Assembly: GCF_021130785.1 (NCBI RefSeq) | Contig: NC_060210.1 | Location: forward strand, 186,752,501-186,816,500 | Direction of reading: 5' to 3' | DNA from: Homalodisca vitripennis | Taxonomy: Eukaryota; Arthropoda; Insecta; Hemiptera; Cicadellidae | DNA: 64,000 nt | Part shown: positions 43,998 through 55,900 of the stretch, piece after piece | How positions within the stretch are numbered: the first letter of the stretch is position 1 | Layout of the letters: each line of letters starts with the position of its first letter | Program-made: the position numbers and the translations under genes | Notes under the pieces: generated by a model | Told to the model about the DNA's origin: nothing | Databases searched by the model: none | What the model saw: the letters and a program-made list of their open reading frames with translations, nothing else

Positions 43998-44238
43998 CAA
44001 TGTGCCAATGGCGCAGTGTAGCGGGTACAGCGGTTACCGCGAGATTAATCGAATCAAGTACCGTCGAGCGTGGCTGCGCTGCTTGGATGGGTGAACCGCT
44101 GAGCGATCCTGTTCTTGCAAGCAGCTTCCTGCCTGGCCATTGGTGATGGCTCGGAAGTCACCATTAAACATTGGTTCCCCAGGGTTAAGCGTTTAAAGTG
44201 GGAGGTCTTTAGCCCTATCTTCGTGTGGTAAATAAGAC
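43998..44238 (+). mobile_element. tRNA-like SINE, copy A
   Basis: Starts 'tgccaatggcgcagtgtagc', with an A-box-like TGGCGCAGTG and a B-box-like ATCGAATCAA about 38 bases further. The body follows, then a 'ggtaaataa' tail. The same sequence occurs inverted at 52727-52957. Paired A/B boxes and about 240 bp length suggest a tRNA-derived SINE; it is not a functional tRNA because no cloverleaf closes. It lies in an intron of the phosphatase pseudogene. Confidence 0.7.
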
Positions 44239-44358
44239 ATCCATTATTTACTTTTACTTTTTACAAATCAAAAACTACCGCTTGCCCTATTTGGGACAAG
44301 CGGAAGGGACTTTATAGTCCCACCGTCGCTTATAAATATCCGCACTTTTAATCCTTAC

Positions 44359-44467
44359 CTCTGTCAGCTCTTTTTGGACCGTAAGGCCAAAACTTGGTGT
44401 CATTCATTTGATAAGGGCAGCTTGGATAAGTTAAATTGAGGCCCCCTGTTTACCATGCCTGGATTAT
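44359..44467 (-). pseudogene. Acid phosphatase locus 2, exon 2 (RHG motif)
   Basis: Between acceptor tttcag (44468-44473) and donor gtaagg (44353-44358) the minus strand holds AGG CAT GGT (Arg-His-Gly, 44452-44460). In shifted frames there are a PYQMNDTKFWPYG block and an ELTE end, aligned with exon 2 of gene 1 (PYQRDDLKYWPYG, QLTN). About four single-base shifts, each at or near a homopolymer, break it. Confidence 0.78.
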
Positions 44468-44964
44468 CTGAAACATTGCCGTGTACAAAAAGGTGATTAA
44501 GTAGCTATAAATAAAACATGTTTTACACTATTTTACTTTGTCTTTGATACAGCAGAGAATATGTATAAGTTCGTTTCGTTCTTCATAATGAGGAGAGTAT
44601 ATATTTTTTAGTTGATTAATGACTTTCATCTTAAAAGCTATATACAGAATAATATAATATATCAGAAATAGTTTCCTTAACAGGTGTCTACATTAGCCGC
44701 GATCTTGTTTTCAGATACACAGTGACAACTTTAACCCCTTTACTCTTACTTACTTGTGGTTTAAGAAATGTGTTTATTTTTTAATATTTACGTATTATGC
44801 ATCCAAACATTTTTGTTTTTTGTGTTTCTATTAGTCATTTTGACAAAAATCTCAGCCTATTATGATACTTATATTTTCAAAAAGAATAGCCTACAACCTT
44901 AGAAAAAAAATCATACAGCTTATATATGCTTATTAACCATATCTGTAATTAGCCGTGTATATAA

Positions 44965-45112
44965 GGAGGGCTCAGGGGCTCTAGCCACCCACTAATCGAA
45001 ACTTCGGAAGGCAATCATTAAAATAGCACCCAGTAATTTGTTTTGGGCCCAAAACACATTTATGAAGTCTTAAAGCTCAACAATTTTCCGAGAAAGATAC
45101 CTGAGCTCCTAT
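44965..45112 (+). repeat. Dispersed repeat copy B
   Basis: Similar to 11340-11480 in the same orientation (shared 'acacatttatgaagtcttaaag' type core and a following 'attttccg'). Unclassified interspersed repeat. Confidence 0.6.
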
Positions 45113-45148
45113 CTGAAAAAATATGAAATAAAGGCAATGTAATCTTAC

Positions 45149-45318
45149 TTGCGACGACAAATTTCAGTGTTGTTACAGCTCTGGAGGCCGATTAAGTTGG
45201 CATCACTTTGCTGACTAGGAGTGGCAAGACTGGGTGATAGTGACTCATCGCTCAGGCTATACGCAATCGCCATCACTGCAAATGTTATAGCGCACAGGAA
45301 GATGAGACCTGTTGACAT
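45149..45318 (-). pseudogene. Acid phosphatase locus 2, exon 1 (signal peptide)
   Basis: ATG at 45318 opens MSTGLIFLCAITFAVMAIA, a clear signal peptide, then a Ser-rich stalk. A single-base shift before SRAVTTLKFVVA moves it out of frame. That block matches PRAVPTLKLLVV of gene 1 exon 1. Donor gtaaga at 45144-45148. Confidence 0.8.
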
Positions 45319-45376
45319 TAGTTACTGGTGAGTATTTTATCATTCTTGTTTCCGTATAATCACAATAGGCTCCTTA

Positions 45377-45384
45377 TATTTATA
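45377..45384 (-). promoter_or_regulatory. Candidate TATA box of locus 2
   Basis: TATAAATA on the minus strand about 60 bases upstream of the exon 1 ATG. Plausible core promoter; activity unknown. Confidence 0.35.
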
Positions 45385-45399
45385 CACAGAACAATATAT

Positions 45400-47503
45400 G
45401 AAATAGTTGAATCATTTAAGTAAGACTTGTGAAGATTCCTAAATTGATATACGATTATATTTTACGTAACTGTATTATTTTACACACAAAAAAAAATCCA
45501 AACGTTTTTGCAAGAAAGCTAACTTCAAAACAAAAAGTTTCACGTCTTGTTCTTAACTTTGACTTTATTCATTAATCCAAAGATAACAGTAGTACCGACA
45601 TAGGCCTTCCGTAAGGAGAAAGAACGTTTGACTTGTCCCTTTTCTGGGAAAACGTTTATGTATATTTGCTTTATCTGTAACCTGCTGGAAATCACCAACT
45701 ACACATCGCACGTCGACTTCTAATATTGCACCATTCAAAAATGACCAGGAGAATCAAAAAAGAGCTTTTATAAAGCTGGTTTCACCGATTTTTTCAGCAA
45801 TCTAATGAAACACATTGTCTCCCTTGTTTAAGTGAGAGCTCGTTAAATTAAAGATTTTGGGGGTTGTCTTAAGATGTAACTACGGTACACTTACATGCTA
45901 AAAATGATTGAGAATTTGTGTTGAAGACAACAGGTATCATAATTAAAAACTACTTTATCACTGTCATTGTCTTATGTTTTAAAACCATTTTCCAATACTT
46001 TTAAAATGCAAGTTCCTATTTCACCCTTCGTCTTTCTCCTTTATGCCTTAAGAAGCATTGAACATCATCCAATATATCAACAGTCAGGTTCTATCTTTAC
46101 AATAATTACTTCAGATTTACAATAAAATAGAGAAAATACTTGTCTTGGCACAGACTAGTTATACATATAAATAATTATACAACTAAGACTTTCTTTCTTC
46201 AAAAGTTTGAATATAATACTTTTTTAAACTCATAAATATCAGTTTTGGTGGTTCGTGAACTTCTATTTTATTTATTCCCACCTGGTTTTCTTAATATCTT
46301 TAGTATTTTTCCTTTGTGACTTTTACTACTTTATACTAACTATCATCAATAAGCACAGTTTTTTTTTTTCCAGAGAAAAACACTGGATATTTAAGCCGAA
46401 AGGATGTTACAACTCAAAATATATTTGATAAAAAATTAAGGAATAGTGACATAAAATAGTAAGTTGGCAACGAAAATAGATAAACTCAAACAAAATACTA
46501 GGTACACAGAGAGAGAAAGATAGAGACGAGAGTTTTGGGTTATGAGTTACAAACTAACACCTTCTTACTGAAATTGAATCACGAAAAAATATCACTTTCT
46601 GAAACATGTCACTATTAATCGCAACGCCGGGAAGTATCCATTGGTTTCTATACTCTGAAATTACATTAGTCAAGCTCGGAGATAATACGGTATGTTAATA
46701 TACAAACAACAACACAACGGTTGCTTACGTGAAAAGCTTTATATATAATGTTGCACGTGACTCTCTGCAAGGTTATGTATTCATAAACGAGGCGCATCTA
46801 ATGGTGGTATTATCTAAAAAAACGATGTGTCACTTTTGAAGTCGCGACGTGTAAACATAGTTTATTTATCCTTCCTTGTTCCCTTAACTCATAAAATGTA
46901 TAGAATGCTGATTAGAAAATGCTGTTAATTCATAAATAATTGTTTTAAAATACTTCTGATCAGACCACGACCCTGTTTCATATGAGGAGGAGGTATTATT
47001 CGTTAAGATAGTTTGACACTTAGACTTCACGTGATTAATCTACTTTCCATTCGTAATCGAACTTTACGCATTTAATAATATGTGCATTAAGAATCTACTT
47101 CTTTGTGTAAAAGTGTTTGTTTATAATCCATGGACTTGAAAGGATAGCATATTTCCGAAAATTTACCATCCCTAAAGTTAGAAAATTGAGTAACCACAAC
47201 AGAATAATACTTTTCGAGGACTGAGACCTATCCTTTTCTTCAAGTGTCAAAAAGGTGTTACAGTTAAGCATAGACACAGATTAAAAGTCTAATTAGTATG
47301 TTACGATCAACCCACCCAAGTAAAGGTTAAACAACAGTGAAACGTTTTTCAAGCGTTGGTTTCACTGAATTTTAGAAGCAATACTGGGGCCCTGATGTAA
47401 AACCATGAGGTACGTGGACCTTTCCTGGAAGGACAAGGACCACCAATATTCAACACTTCCGGAACCTATAGGGAGCGAGGCACCAGCTTTGAAGAACCAA
47501 AAC
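45400..47503. other. AT-rich intergenic stretch
   Basis: Nothing supportable. 47095-47277 is open on the minus strand but has no family character. Confidence 0.5.
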
Positions 47504-47655
47504 TAAAGCCCCCCACACACCTTCGAACATTTCACCCAACCTGACCTGGCGTCGTACCCAACGCCCAACCTGTCAAGTTTAGACGTTTACCCCCACCACT
47601 GTCGAACGTGCGATCGAGCAGGTTGGGTGTCTTGTCAGTTTGTATTATGGATTTC

Positions 47656-48087
47656 GAGGACAAGTGTAGCTGTTGTTGCTGGCGCTTTTTTGTCTGAAAA
47701 CGACAAAAGAAGAAAAAAGATCGACGCTTGTGGTCTAAAAAAATGGTTTTTGGACCGGAGTAAGTTTAGCCATATGTCGCTTCTTGCTGAACTTGCCATT
47801 AGTGAGCCTCATAGACTTCAAAAAATTATCTAAGGATGAGCGAGGAAAGCTTTGAATATCTATTCGGAAGACTGTGTGAGCACATAGAAAAAGAAGATAG
47901 CCTTTTTGAGAACCTCAATTCCTGCAAAAAAGAACGTCTTGCAGCCACTCTCCAGTTTTCTAGCCAGTGTAGGAGCTACGAGAATCTGAAGTTTAGTTGT
48001 GCAATATCTCCGCAAGCACTAGGAAAAAATCATTACCAGAAACTTGTGCAGCTATTTTTGATGTTCTGAAAGGAAGATTTCTTAAAG
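47656..48087 (+). pseudogene. Harbinger transposase, exon 1
   Basis: Encodes a segment with KIDACGLKKWFLDR, then SEESFEYLFGRL and ERLAATLQF, matching the N-terminal helical part of Harbinger transposases ('MS..SFD.LL..V', 'ERLA.TLRFLA'). A frameshift at about 47830-47837 splits it. The exon ends aaag|gtaagt at 48087. Exact start unknown; 47656 is only the approximate left limit. Confidence 0.7.
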
Positions 48088-48190
48088 GTAAGTACAAATA
48101 TTTGTTAATTAGTTTTAACTCACTCTTTTTTCTTCCTTACATTATTATAAATCCATAATTTTACACAATTGTTTTTTGAGCGCAAAAATT

Positions 48191-48267
48191 GGTTATTGTC
48201 GCGCGCGTGAGATAAAGCAGGAGGGTACGAAATGAGTATAACCATCTTCCGAGAAGCGACAATAACC
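48191..48267. repeat. Short foldback repeat inside the Harbinger intron
   Basis: GGTTATTGTCGC (48191-48202) and its exact reverse complement GCGACAATAACC (48256-48267) bracket 53 bp. Could form a stem-loop or be a tiny inserted element. Confidence 0.8.
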
Positions 48268-48505
48268 TATTTTGCTTCAAAATTTATCCTATTACGTTAT
48301 TACTTATTTTTTTAGGTCTAAAAAAACACACATAATTTCAGAAAAAAAATTTATTTTCAAATCTATCTTTTATAAACTTTTTCAAAAACATCAAATTTAA
48401 AGTCATCAAATAACAAAAAAAAAAAGCTGTAACAGAAGATGCTGTTGTCAATGTAATAGCCTATTATAAAACAAAACGAACAAACAAAGATGAAAAAGCA
48501 ACTTA

Positions 48506-51500
48506 TTATACATTGTCCTCGCTGACACCGGGTAGATTCAAATACTGTTTGAGTTCATTCCGAACTTCTTGTTGAGCAGTTTTTTCTTGAATCGCTAGTG
48601 CTTGACCTGCGGTAGGTTTAGTTGCTGCCGTTTGACTTTGAGCAGGTTCTGGTAAAGAAAAATTCTTAGGACAACGTACAGTTTGAGGTTGAAATATCTA
48701 CTTTTTTGTTGCTGTACATGTTTTTGCTGTACTTGTTGTTGTAGATGTTGTCGTTGTACCTGATGTTGAGTAGGGTTGATTTGGGCTTTTGCACATAATA
48801 TGGGTCAAAACTGAATGTCTGATGTTGATAATTTTTGATCTTGTAAGAAATATTCAGCGTCAGCCGGCCTATACGGATATGGATTGTTGTTTTGATTAGT
48901 GTCCATAAAATGGTTAAGTGATGGTATATTCCGTTGGGTTGGCTGTTGTTCTGTCAATATGGCCGCAGATGCTTTCAAACTGCCTAACTTACCGTGGAAA
49001 CAAAACATCAGATATAAGCTTTTTCTGCAAATTACTTGTTGTTGACGGTCCATATCTTCCAGTTGGAAGCCCACGTTGTTTCCAAAAGCCCGGAACTTAT
49101 TCTGATTACATAGGACAGACGTAGCTGTATCCAAAAATCGTTCTTGTTTCTTTTCAAAATCAGATATCTTTTTTTCGGTTTGTTCGAGTAGTTGATCCTG
49201 GGTTAGACCTACTTGATACTGATGGGCGACTTACTGGTGTACTTGATGGTGATGGGCGTATATCAGCGTGTATCCCTGTAGATGCGTCATCTTGAGCCTG
49301 TAAAAAAACACAAAAACTGGGTTTAAAACAGTTATATATAACAGCACGTCAATCAATATTACCTCAATATAACATTGTTAATTTTAATATATTATAATTT
49401 TAACTTTTATGTTTACTTTTTGCAGTTTCCTTGCAATGAATCGGACTGGATGAACATAGCTGTGGACTTCAAAAAGTACTGGCAAGTTGAAAACTGTGTC
49501 GGCGCTATAGACGGAAAACACACATAGCGATTTCGTCAACCTCCGAAAAGTGGGTCATACTACTACAACTACAAAGGGTTCCACAGCATTGTTCTTTTTG
49601 CTGTGGTCAATGCTAATTATGAATTCATCTATGTAAATTGTGGGTACTAATGGAAGAGTATCCGATGGTGGGCGTACTTATGGAAACTGATTTTGGAGAG
49701 TTGCTGGAAAATAAGGAATTGCACTTGCCGTCACCAACAAGCTTCGATGACAGGAGAGACGTTTGCCTCCCTTTTACATTCCTTGGAGATGAAGCTTTTC
49801 CTCTGAAGGAAAATCTTATGAAGCCCTATCCAAACAAAGGAATCACCCACGACGAAAAGATTTTCAACTATCGGATGTGCCGTGCTAGGGAGAGTGGTGG
49901 AGAATGCGTTTTGGCATCTTAGCGACTCGATTTAGAGTCCTTCTTTCGACAATGAATGTTAGTGTAGAGAGGGCAGAAATCATTGTTTTGGCGTGTTGTA
50001 CTTTACATAATTTTCTACGCCAGAAAAGTCCAACCTACCTAACTCAAAGTAGTGTGGATTGGGAGGACACTTCAGCAGGCCAGTTTAAATGAGGGTGAGT
50101 GGAGGCAGAACACGCAAGAACTTCTTGGGTTTAAAAGAATGAGGCGGGATGGCAGAGAACAATCAATTGCCAATGCAGTTCGAGGTTGGTATAAAAGTTT
50201 CTATAACAACGAAGGAAGTGTTGATTTCCAAGAAAAAATGATTAATAAGCGTTGACAGTTCGGTATTGAGTGTAAAACAAGTGCGATGATATAGTTTAAC
50301 AACAACAAAAATTATAAAATATGTTGATTTTGCTATGTAGTCCTATCTTTTTCAATTTGATAACTAAATATTGGTGAACTTTGTACATTTTTTCTAATTC
50401 GTTTTAGATACCATAACTGTGTCTTATTTATATTTTAATTCGCTAACTTTGGAAAAAAAGCAATTGTTGGTAGTTTATTTAATTATATTGAACTTAGAAA
50501 AAAACTAAAGTGTATTTGTTTTCCCTTTAACGTATGCCTAAATATTACTGTATTGCAAATTATATATTGCAATTTTGATTAATATATTCATTCTTGAAAT
50601 TTAACTTTTATTATGTAAACTTATTAGATAAAAAATTAACTTATATTACCCTTCAAACATGTGCCAAAGAGCTTTTTGTCACCCACGATATTTTTAATAT
50701 TGAGGTATGTTAACTCTGAAGACAGTTCTAAGTAAAAATAAATAGGAAGGTAGATAGAAGTCAAAACCAAAACAGATGAAATTCCTAGGAAATATACGCG
50801 TTTATTCATCACCATGAGCAATGCTCAAGGCTACACCTCTGTGGGGTTAAGTTAAATGACTGAATATCTATAAATGTTAGAAAACTTGCACAACATTAAC
50901 ACGCAAAGAATATGAGTTTTATCCTAATTATTTATTATTATTTATTTATCATAATTATTAAATAGTTTTTATCTTGGGGGCAAAATTATAGTCTATTGCA
51001 ACGTACTACGAAATTAAGGAATAAAGTTGAATTTTTCAAACATCATTGACATAATGTTATACTGTTTATATATATAAATTAGTTTTGTGCTGTTTTTAAC
51101 TTTAATATAATTTATTGTAATCTAACTTAACCGTACGAGGTGTTGTCCAAATAATGACCTAGCGCTCAATCCTAAGTAAAAATAAGGAAAGTAATAAACA
51201 GTAAATTGGTAACAATTAAACTGACACTTACTTTGGTTATTTCGTCCTGCGTTTCCGCTTCCACGTCGTCCACTCCTTCTTCATCTTCTTCAAGGGACGC
51301 AATACTTCTGGATCTTTTGCCGATCGAAGATACACCTTTCCTGACTACCTCTTGGTCTGTTATGAAAAGCAGTAAATCAAAATACCAAAGAGATGGTTCA
51401 TACACATCATCCTGACCACTTCCGGTAATCTTTGATTTTTCAACCTTTTTCAGCTCTCTTCGGAACGATGCCCTCAAGGTTTCGATTTTGGATTTGACAA

Positions 51501-51675
51501 ATTTCTCGTCGCAATCCGGATTAACTTCCTTGCATTTTTCAACGAGAACGGAATATCCTTCTTTTCTGATATTTTTGTTGGAATAATTTTTACTTTTTAT
51601 GTCCCATAAAGCTCGTTGCTCCCTATAAAGTTCAATAAACTCACACCAAAATGGTTTATTATCGTTAAACGACAT
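48506..51675 (-). CDS. MADF-domain partner protein of the Harbinger element
   Basis: Two exons on the minus strand. Exon 1 (51232-51675) starts MSFNDNKPFWCEFIELYREQ and contains a MADF domain (trihelix, Myb-like), with the W-D-K/N-Y-R landmark pattern, VKSKIETLRASFRREL and YEPSLWYFDLLLF. It is followed by an acidic tail and donor AAA|gtaagt. Exon 2 (48506-49297, acceptor ttttacag) carries DFEKKQERFLDTATSVL, FGNNVGFQLEDMDRQQQ, then Gln-rich sequence and an end LNLPGVSEDNV. In known Harbinger elements this protein helps import and target the transposase. At least one frameshift around 49190-49210 and others near 48700 break exon 2, so it may be a pseudogene. Confidence 0.75.
49426..50255 (+). 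pseudogene. Harbinger transposase, catalytic exon
   Basis: Acceptor ttttgcag at 49425. DDE_4-type catalytic core in several frames: CVGAIDGKH (first Asp, about 49500-49520), PPKSGSYYYNYKGFHSIVLFAVV (about 49545-49605), a GxxSDGGV-like block out of frame (second Asp, about 49655-49670), LGDEAFPLKENLMKPYP (about 49785-49830), and ENAFGILATRFRVL (catalytic Glu, about 49900-49945). It ends with a C-terminal helix CCTLHNFLR. An in-frame stop after GKHT and at least three shifts remove function. Confidence 0.82.
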
Positions 51676-51964
51676 TATGAAACTGGCCTCGCTCCGAAAA
51701 AACAAATAACAAATCTAGTACTACGCCACTGCACTAGGGAAACTGAGGTCTAGCCAGTCGAAGCCGCTCGACAGTTCCCCCACACACAGCCCAACATGAC
51801 AGGCGCGCGGTTGGAGTTGGGTGGTGCTGTCGTACCCAGCATCCAACCCAACAAAACCATCGCGCATGTTGGGTTGGAGCCCACACACTCTCGAATATGT
51901 TCGACAAGACGTTGGGTTCCCAACTGCTCGACCAACATGTTCGATAGTGTGTGGGTGGGCTTAA

Positions 51965-52726
51965 ATCTCTGCCCACTGGAGAACAATTCGGCGCTGGTTA
52001 CAAGAGAAGAGAGCTAAAAACCTCTCTCTGAATAAACTTGTTAAGACAAGCCCAACTGTGGCCAAAAATAGAAAAAAGGCAAGGAACAGCTATTGGTCCG
52101 ACCACCGGCCAATAAAAGTAAAAGTGGCTGACGCCACCACAGAATAGTTTCATGTCAAAAAACTCAAGTATATGACTCAGGAGCCAGGGTAACAAGATCG
52201 AATAACAAACATTACGGAAAAATACATCAGCACCCACAAGAGACGATTACAGTCTAAGGAAAATCAATATAGGCATCAAAGATACCTATGCCAATAAATT
52301 TCTAGTATACACATAATATTTTAGATAAAAACAGCAAACGTATGACCGAAGACAGATGCCTGTCAACAAAAGTGTTTGTATTATTAGTACCAGGATGGGA
52401 TTAAGTTACCATTACTTAATATTAAACTAATATACAAAACTGCGATATTGAGTAATGTTACTAATTAGTATATGGTTTGTTTACACGCGCAGCAGTCTCA
52501 TATCAATACGCTGTCTGCGGCAGACGCCCTTGAGCGCTTACTGTCATAGACAAGTCTATTTACCAAGGTTATACAATCACTAATCGCGGCACTGTTGTAT
52601 TCTCGGCACGCAAAGATAAGATAAGACACGCCGCGATATTGCCATTTTAAACTGCCAAACCGCTCTTGCAGTTCAAATTGGCAATATTAAGATGTAATAT
52701 TTTACAGCGAATTAGTAAAGTAATGT
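51965..52726. other. No recognised feature
   Basis: Spacer between Harbinger and SINE copy B; no supported gene. Confidence 0.45.
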
Positions 52727-52957
52727 TTTATTTTACCAGGCGAAGTTAGGGCTAAGAAGCCCTCTATAACACTTAGCCTGGGGACAAACGGCTGAAAGGT
52801 GATTTCCGAACCACCAATGGCCGGGTAGGCGGACTGCTTTCAAGGACAGAATCTTTCAGCGGCTACCCATCCAAGCAGCAGCCACGCTGGACGTTGCTTG
52901 ATTTGGTTATCTCGCGATAACCACCTTACCCGCTACAACGCGCTATTGGCAAATTAC
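52727..52957 (-). mobile_element. tRNA-like SINE, copy B
   Basis: Reverse-complement copy of 43998-44238. Shared landmarks on the minus strand: 'tgccaatagcgcgttgtagc', 'agcgtggctgctgcttggat', 'ggccattggtggttcggaa', and a 'cctggtaaaataaaa' tail. More diverged in the B-box region (AACCAAATCAAG). Confidence 0.7.
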
Positions 52958-55900
52958 AATCAGTAGAAAGTTTTAGACTATCTCTGGATCTTCAACGGTT
53001 TTTCATGCATACAGTTGAAATAAGCTGTTGGGATTTTATATTTCTTTTTCTGGCGTTCCAATTAATATTATTTTTCAATCTTAATTTAATTTTCAATGTA
53101 CATAAGAGTAGACCGTTTTCTGACATACGGCTTTCCACTTTATTATTTATTTATTAATACATACGGCAATCGCCATTTTACAAAAATGTTTACAACATAG
53201 TGTTCGAAATATTGATAATACACTTTTCATGCTTAGCCACTTACATGCGATATTAGTACTACTGGAACTAGCCATGGTTACAGAACAATTGAATATGGTA
53301 TACATTACCATACCAATACCTATTATAGGTTATTCATACCTATTATTTTTCAAGTTTTTGATTATTTAAGACCTTTTTCCTGGTAACAAGTACCTCAGTC
53401 TCTTGCTCAGATACTGTTTGCGGAATAAGTCCTTACGGACGGTATAGCACGTTAGTATATAGCAGCTATTTCCATTATAACACGACAGTGTAGCAGTGTA
53501 CTAAGAAGAACAAACATGTCAAATCGGTTGATCACAAAAAAAAATTAAGAAATACACAATTTTTTAGCAAATTTCACATGTCTGAATTATATCTTTTACC
53601 ATAAGCAGATAGCAGAGATAAATGGTAGAATAAAGGATTAATGTCTATACTCTTCAAAAACAGTTATCTAATCCAAACAGCGTATAGTAGCATTAGAATT
53701 GTGTGTTAAAAATGTTTTACCTGACTCAGTGTCAAAAAGCTAAACGTCAATTTTCTAATACTTCAATGTACCAGATTGTATCTAAAACATGAAAAAACAC
53801 ACTTACTAACATTCATATTTTAAACAATTTTTCAATCGATTGTTTATTTACTATATCAAGGTCCGAGATCATACACGTAATTGACTCCCAATACGGAAAA
53901 TATACGAAGAATAACACTGTAATGTACAGTCACCAGTTTAAATAATTTAATGTATTATGAAAGTAAAAATAATATAATATGTTAAGTACCGTCTCATGAG
54001 AGAGCCATATGTCTCGTTCTCTATATTATTGATCAAACCTCTTCTCTTACATAAGACCTCAGAAACTGAACAGAATTCTCACCAGAGCTGTAAACTATGC
54101 AACTTAATTAACAAAATTTCAGTATTGATGGCATTAAAATCCTATAATGCATAATAGCCATCGTCTTATCCCTCAGTCATATAATTTTCCCTCCTCTTTT
54201 CTATCGCTACATAATCTAGGTCTATAGTAGCTACTCCTCTTATGACCTTTTCTGAATGGAAAAACTGGTGTAATAACTTATGCTTTTGTAATTATATTAT
54301 TGGTTAATACACTGACAATACAGTATTTATCCAAGCGGAATCTCTACTAACATCTTTTCAACTGAACTATTTTCATCTTAAGAAAGTTTCAAATCATGAT
54401 GGTCTTAAACTTTCACACTATCTGGATACTTAAAATGAACCCTAATGGCCAATTACTCATCTTAAAGTACCCCAATTGCTCACTTTTACTTTAGGTTCTT
54501 CAGATTTTATCATATTCCTTATGAACATCCACATTGGCCTTTAATTTATAGAATGTAGAAACTACAAGATTAGGCAACACAAAGGTTTTGATGAAGATTA
54601 TGATAGACAAGGCTATTAGTATTCAGAAGACTACGGGAATTCCCAGACTCTAAGATTTTATTGTGATAAGAAATAGCCCAATTTCGTAATGGAGATACGT
54701 CTTTTGATAATTATAATAACAAACGTTTGCTCTTTATAAGGGACATTTATAAAAAACAACTTGGTTATCTGCAGAAATTTCTGATACGGACCTGATCTCT
54801 TTCTCCTGTGTAAAATGGAACCAGAGTTCAGTATTTTAGGATAATCACGATAAAACAGCTGTGTGTCTTAGGTAGTAACTGAAGGCACTCAGAATACACA
54901 AAAGCTCACAACTGATAAGTTTTAAAATAACACGAATTAATCGATATGTAAATTATTATATAAATTTAATCGATGTTCTTAAACACTAGTATTCCATTAG
55001 TGTAATATTCAACCTGATTGTGGTGCAGGACACACTCTCATGCTTGGTGACCTCATTGGTGTAGGAGTTGTGAACACTTTGATGACTGCTGGACACTTCT
55101 TCACCTTAGACTCACCTAAAATCATAACGGAAGGTTTGTATACGAGTCAATTTAACATTCGTTTTAATAGGGACAACAGTGATACTTCATCGTTTGGCTT
55201 TATTTAGGCCCATAATTTGTATCTTGTAAGTTATTTATGGTCTGATAAGAACCTGACATCCAGAGATAATAAATCTAATTTTAAAAATTAAATTTCTTCT
55301 TCCTGTTATAGTTCACATACGTGTGAGCCAAATTTTACTGTTTATATTAATAATAGATACCAATACAATTAGCAACACGAGTAAATAATTTTAAAGCTAT
55401 AAGATTGTTAATAGAAGTCTACTAAATTTTTTCTGTCTTACTTGAACATATCGTCAGATTACATATAACGCTTAAATACACAATATTAATTAAATAAAGT
55501 CATCTCTTATCAAAAAAATTTTAATACACTAGAAAACTTTTTGAACATGCTCATCAGTTAGTTCTTAAATCTAAATACGTTTTTTGATCAAGTTAAAAGA
55601 TAAATTTATATGTTTCCAAATGTTTATCAGTTTCTTTAATGTTGCTCACAGTAGTCTTTCAAAGTTTTGTATTTGTGTGTAAATATATTTTTATTATCTT
55701 ACTCTTTATTACTTATTACACAAATGTTAATATGTACTTATATAAAAGACAAAAAACACGCAAAATAAGAAGATTTCATAGATTTTATGCACTATTTGGG
55801 GTAAAATATACGTAGGTAAATATAAGGCCAACAAATTAACACAGTACGGTAGTGAATACACATGTCATATAATTACAAATGTTTACAGATACACTATTTA

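Larger units (their letters stand above)
47507..51961 (+). mobile_element. PIF/Harbinger transposon with TAA duplication
   Basis: Terminal inverted repeats: the left begins AGCCCCCCACACACCTTCGA; the right in reverse complement begins AGCCCACCCACACACTATCG. TAA duplications lie at 47504-47506 and 51962-51964. Further GTTGGG-type words are scattered through the 150-200 bp at both ends as subterminal repeats. It carries the two genes standard for the superfamily in diverging arrangement: a DDE transposase on the plus strand and a MADF (Myb/SANT-like) DNA-binding partner on the minus strand. Length 4455 bp. Several frameshifts in the transposase indicate inactivity, or sequence error. Confidence 0.9.

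Noticed and set aside
43998..44075. Functional tRNA gene
   Set aside because: A/B-box-like words are present, but no cloverleaf with a closed acceptor stem and anticodon loop could be drawn, and a second inverted copy shows that it is a repeat.
51734..52017. Open frames over the right end of the Harbinger element
   Set aside because: They read through TIR and subterminal repeats and have no protein character.
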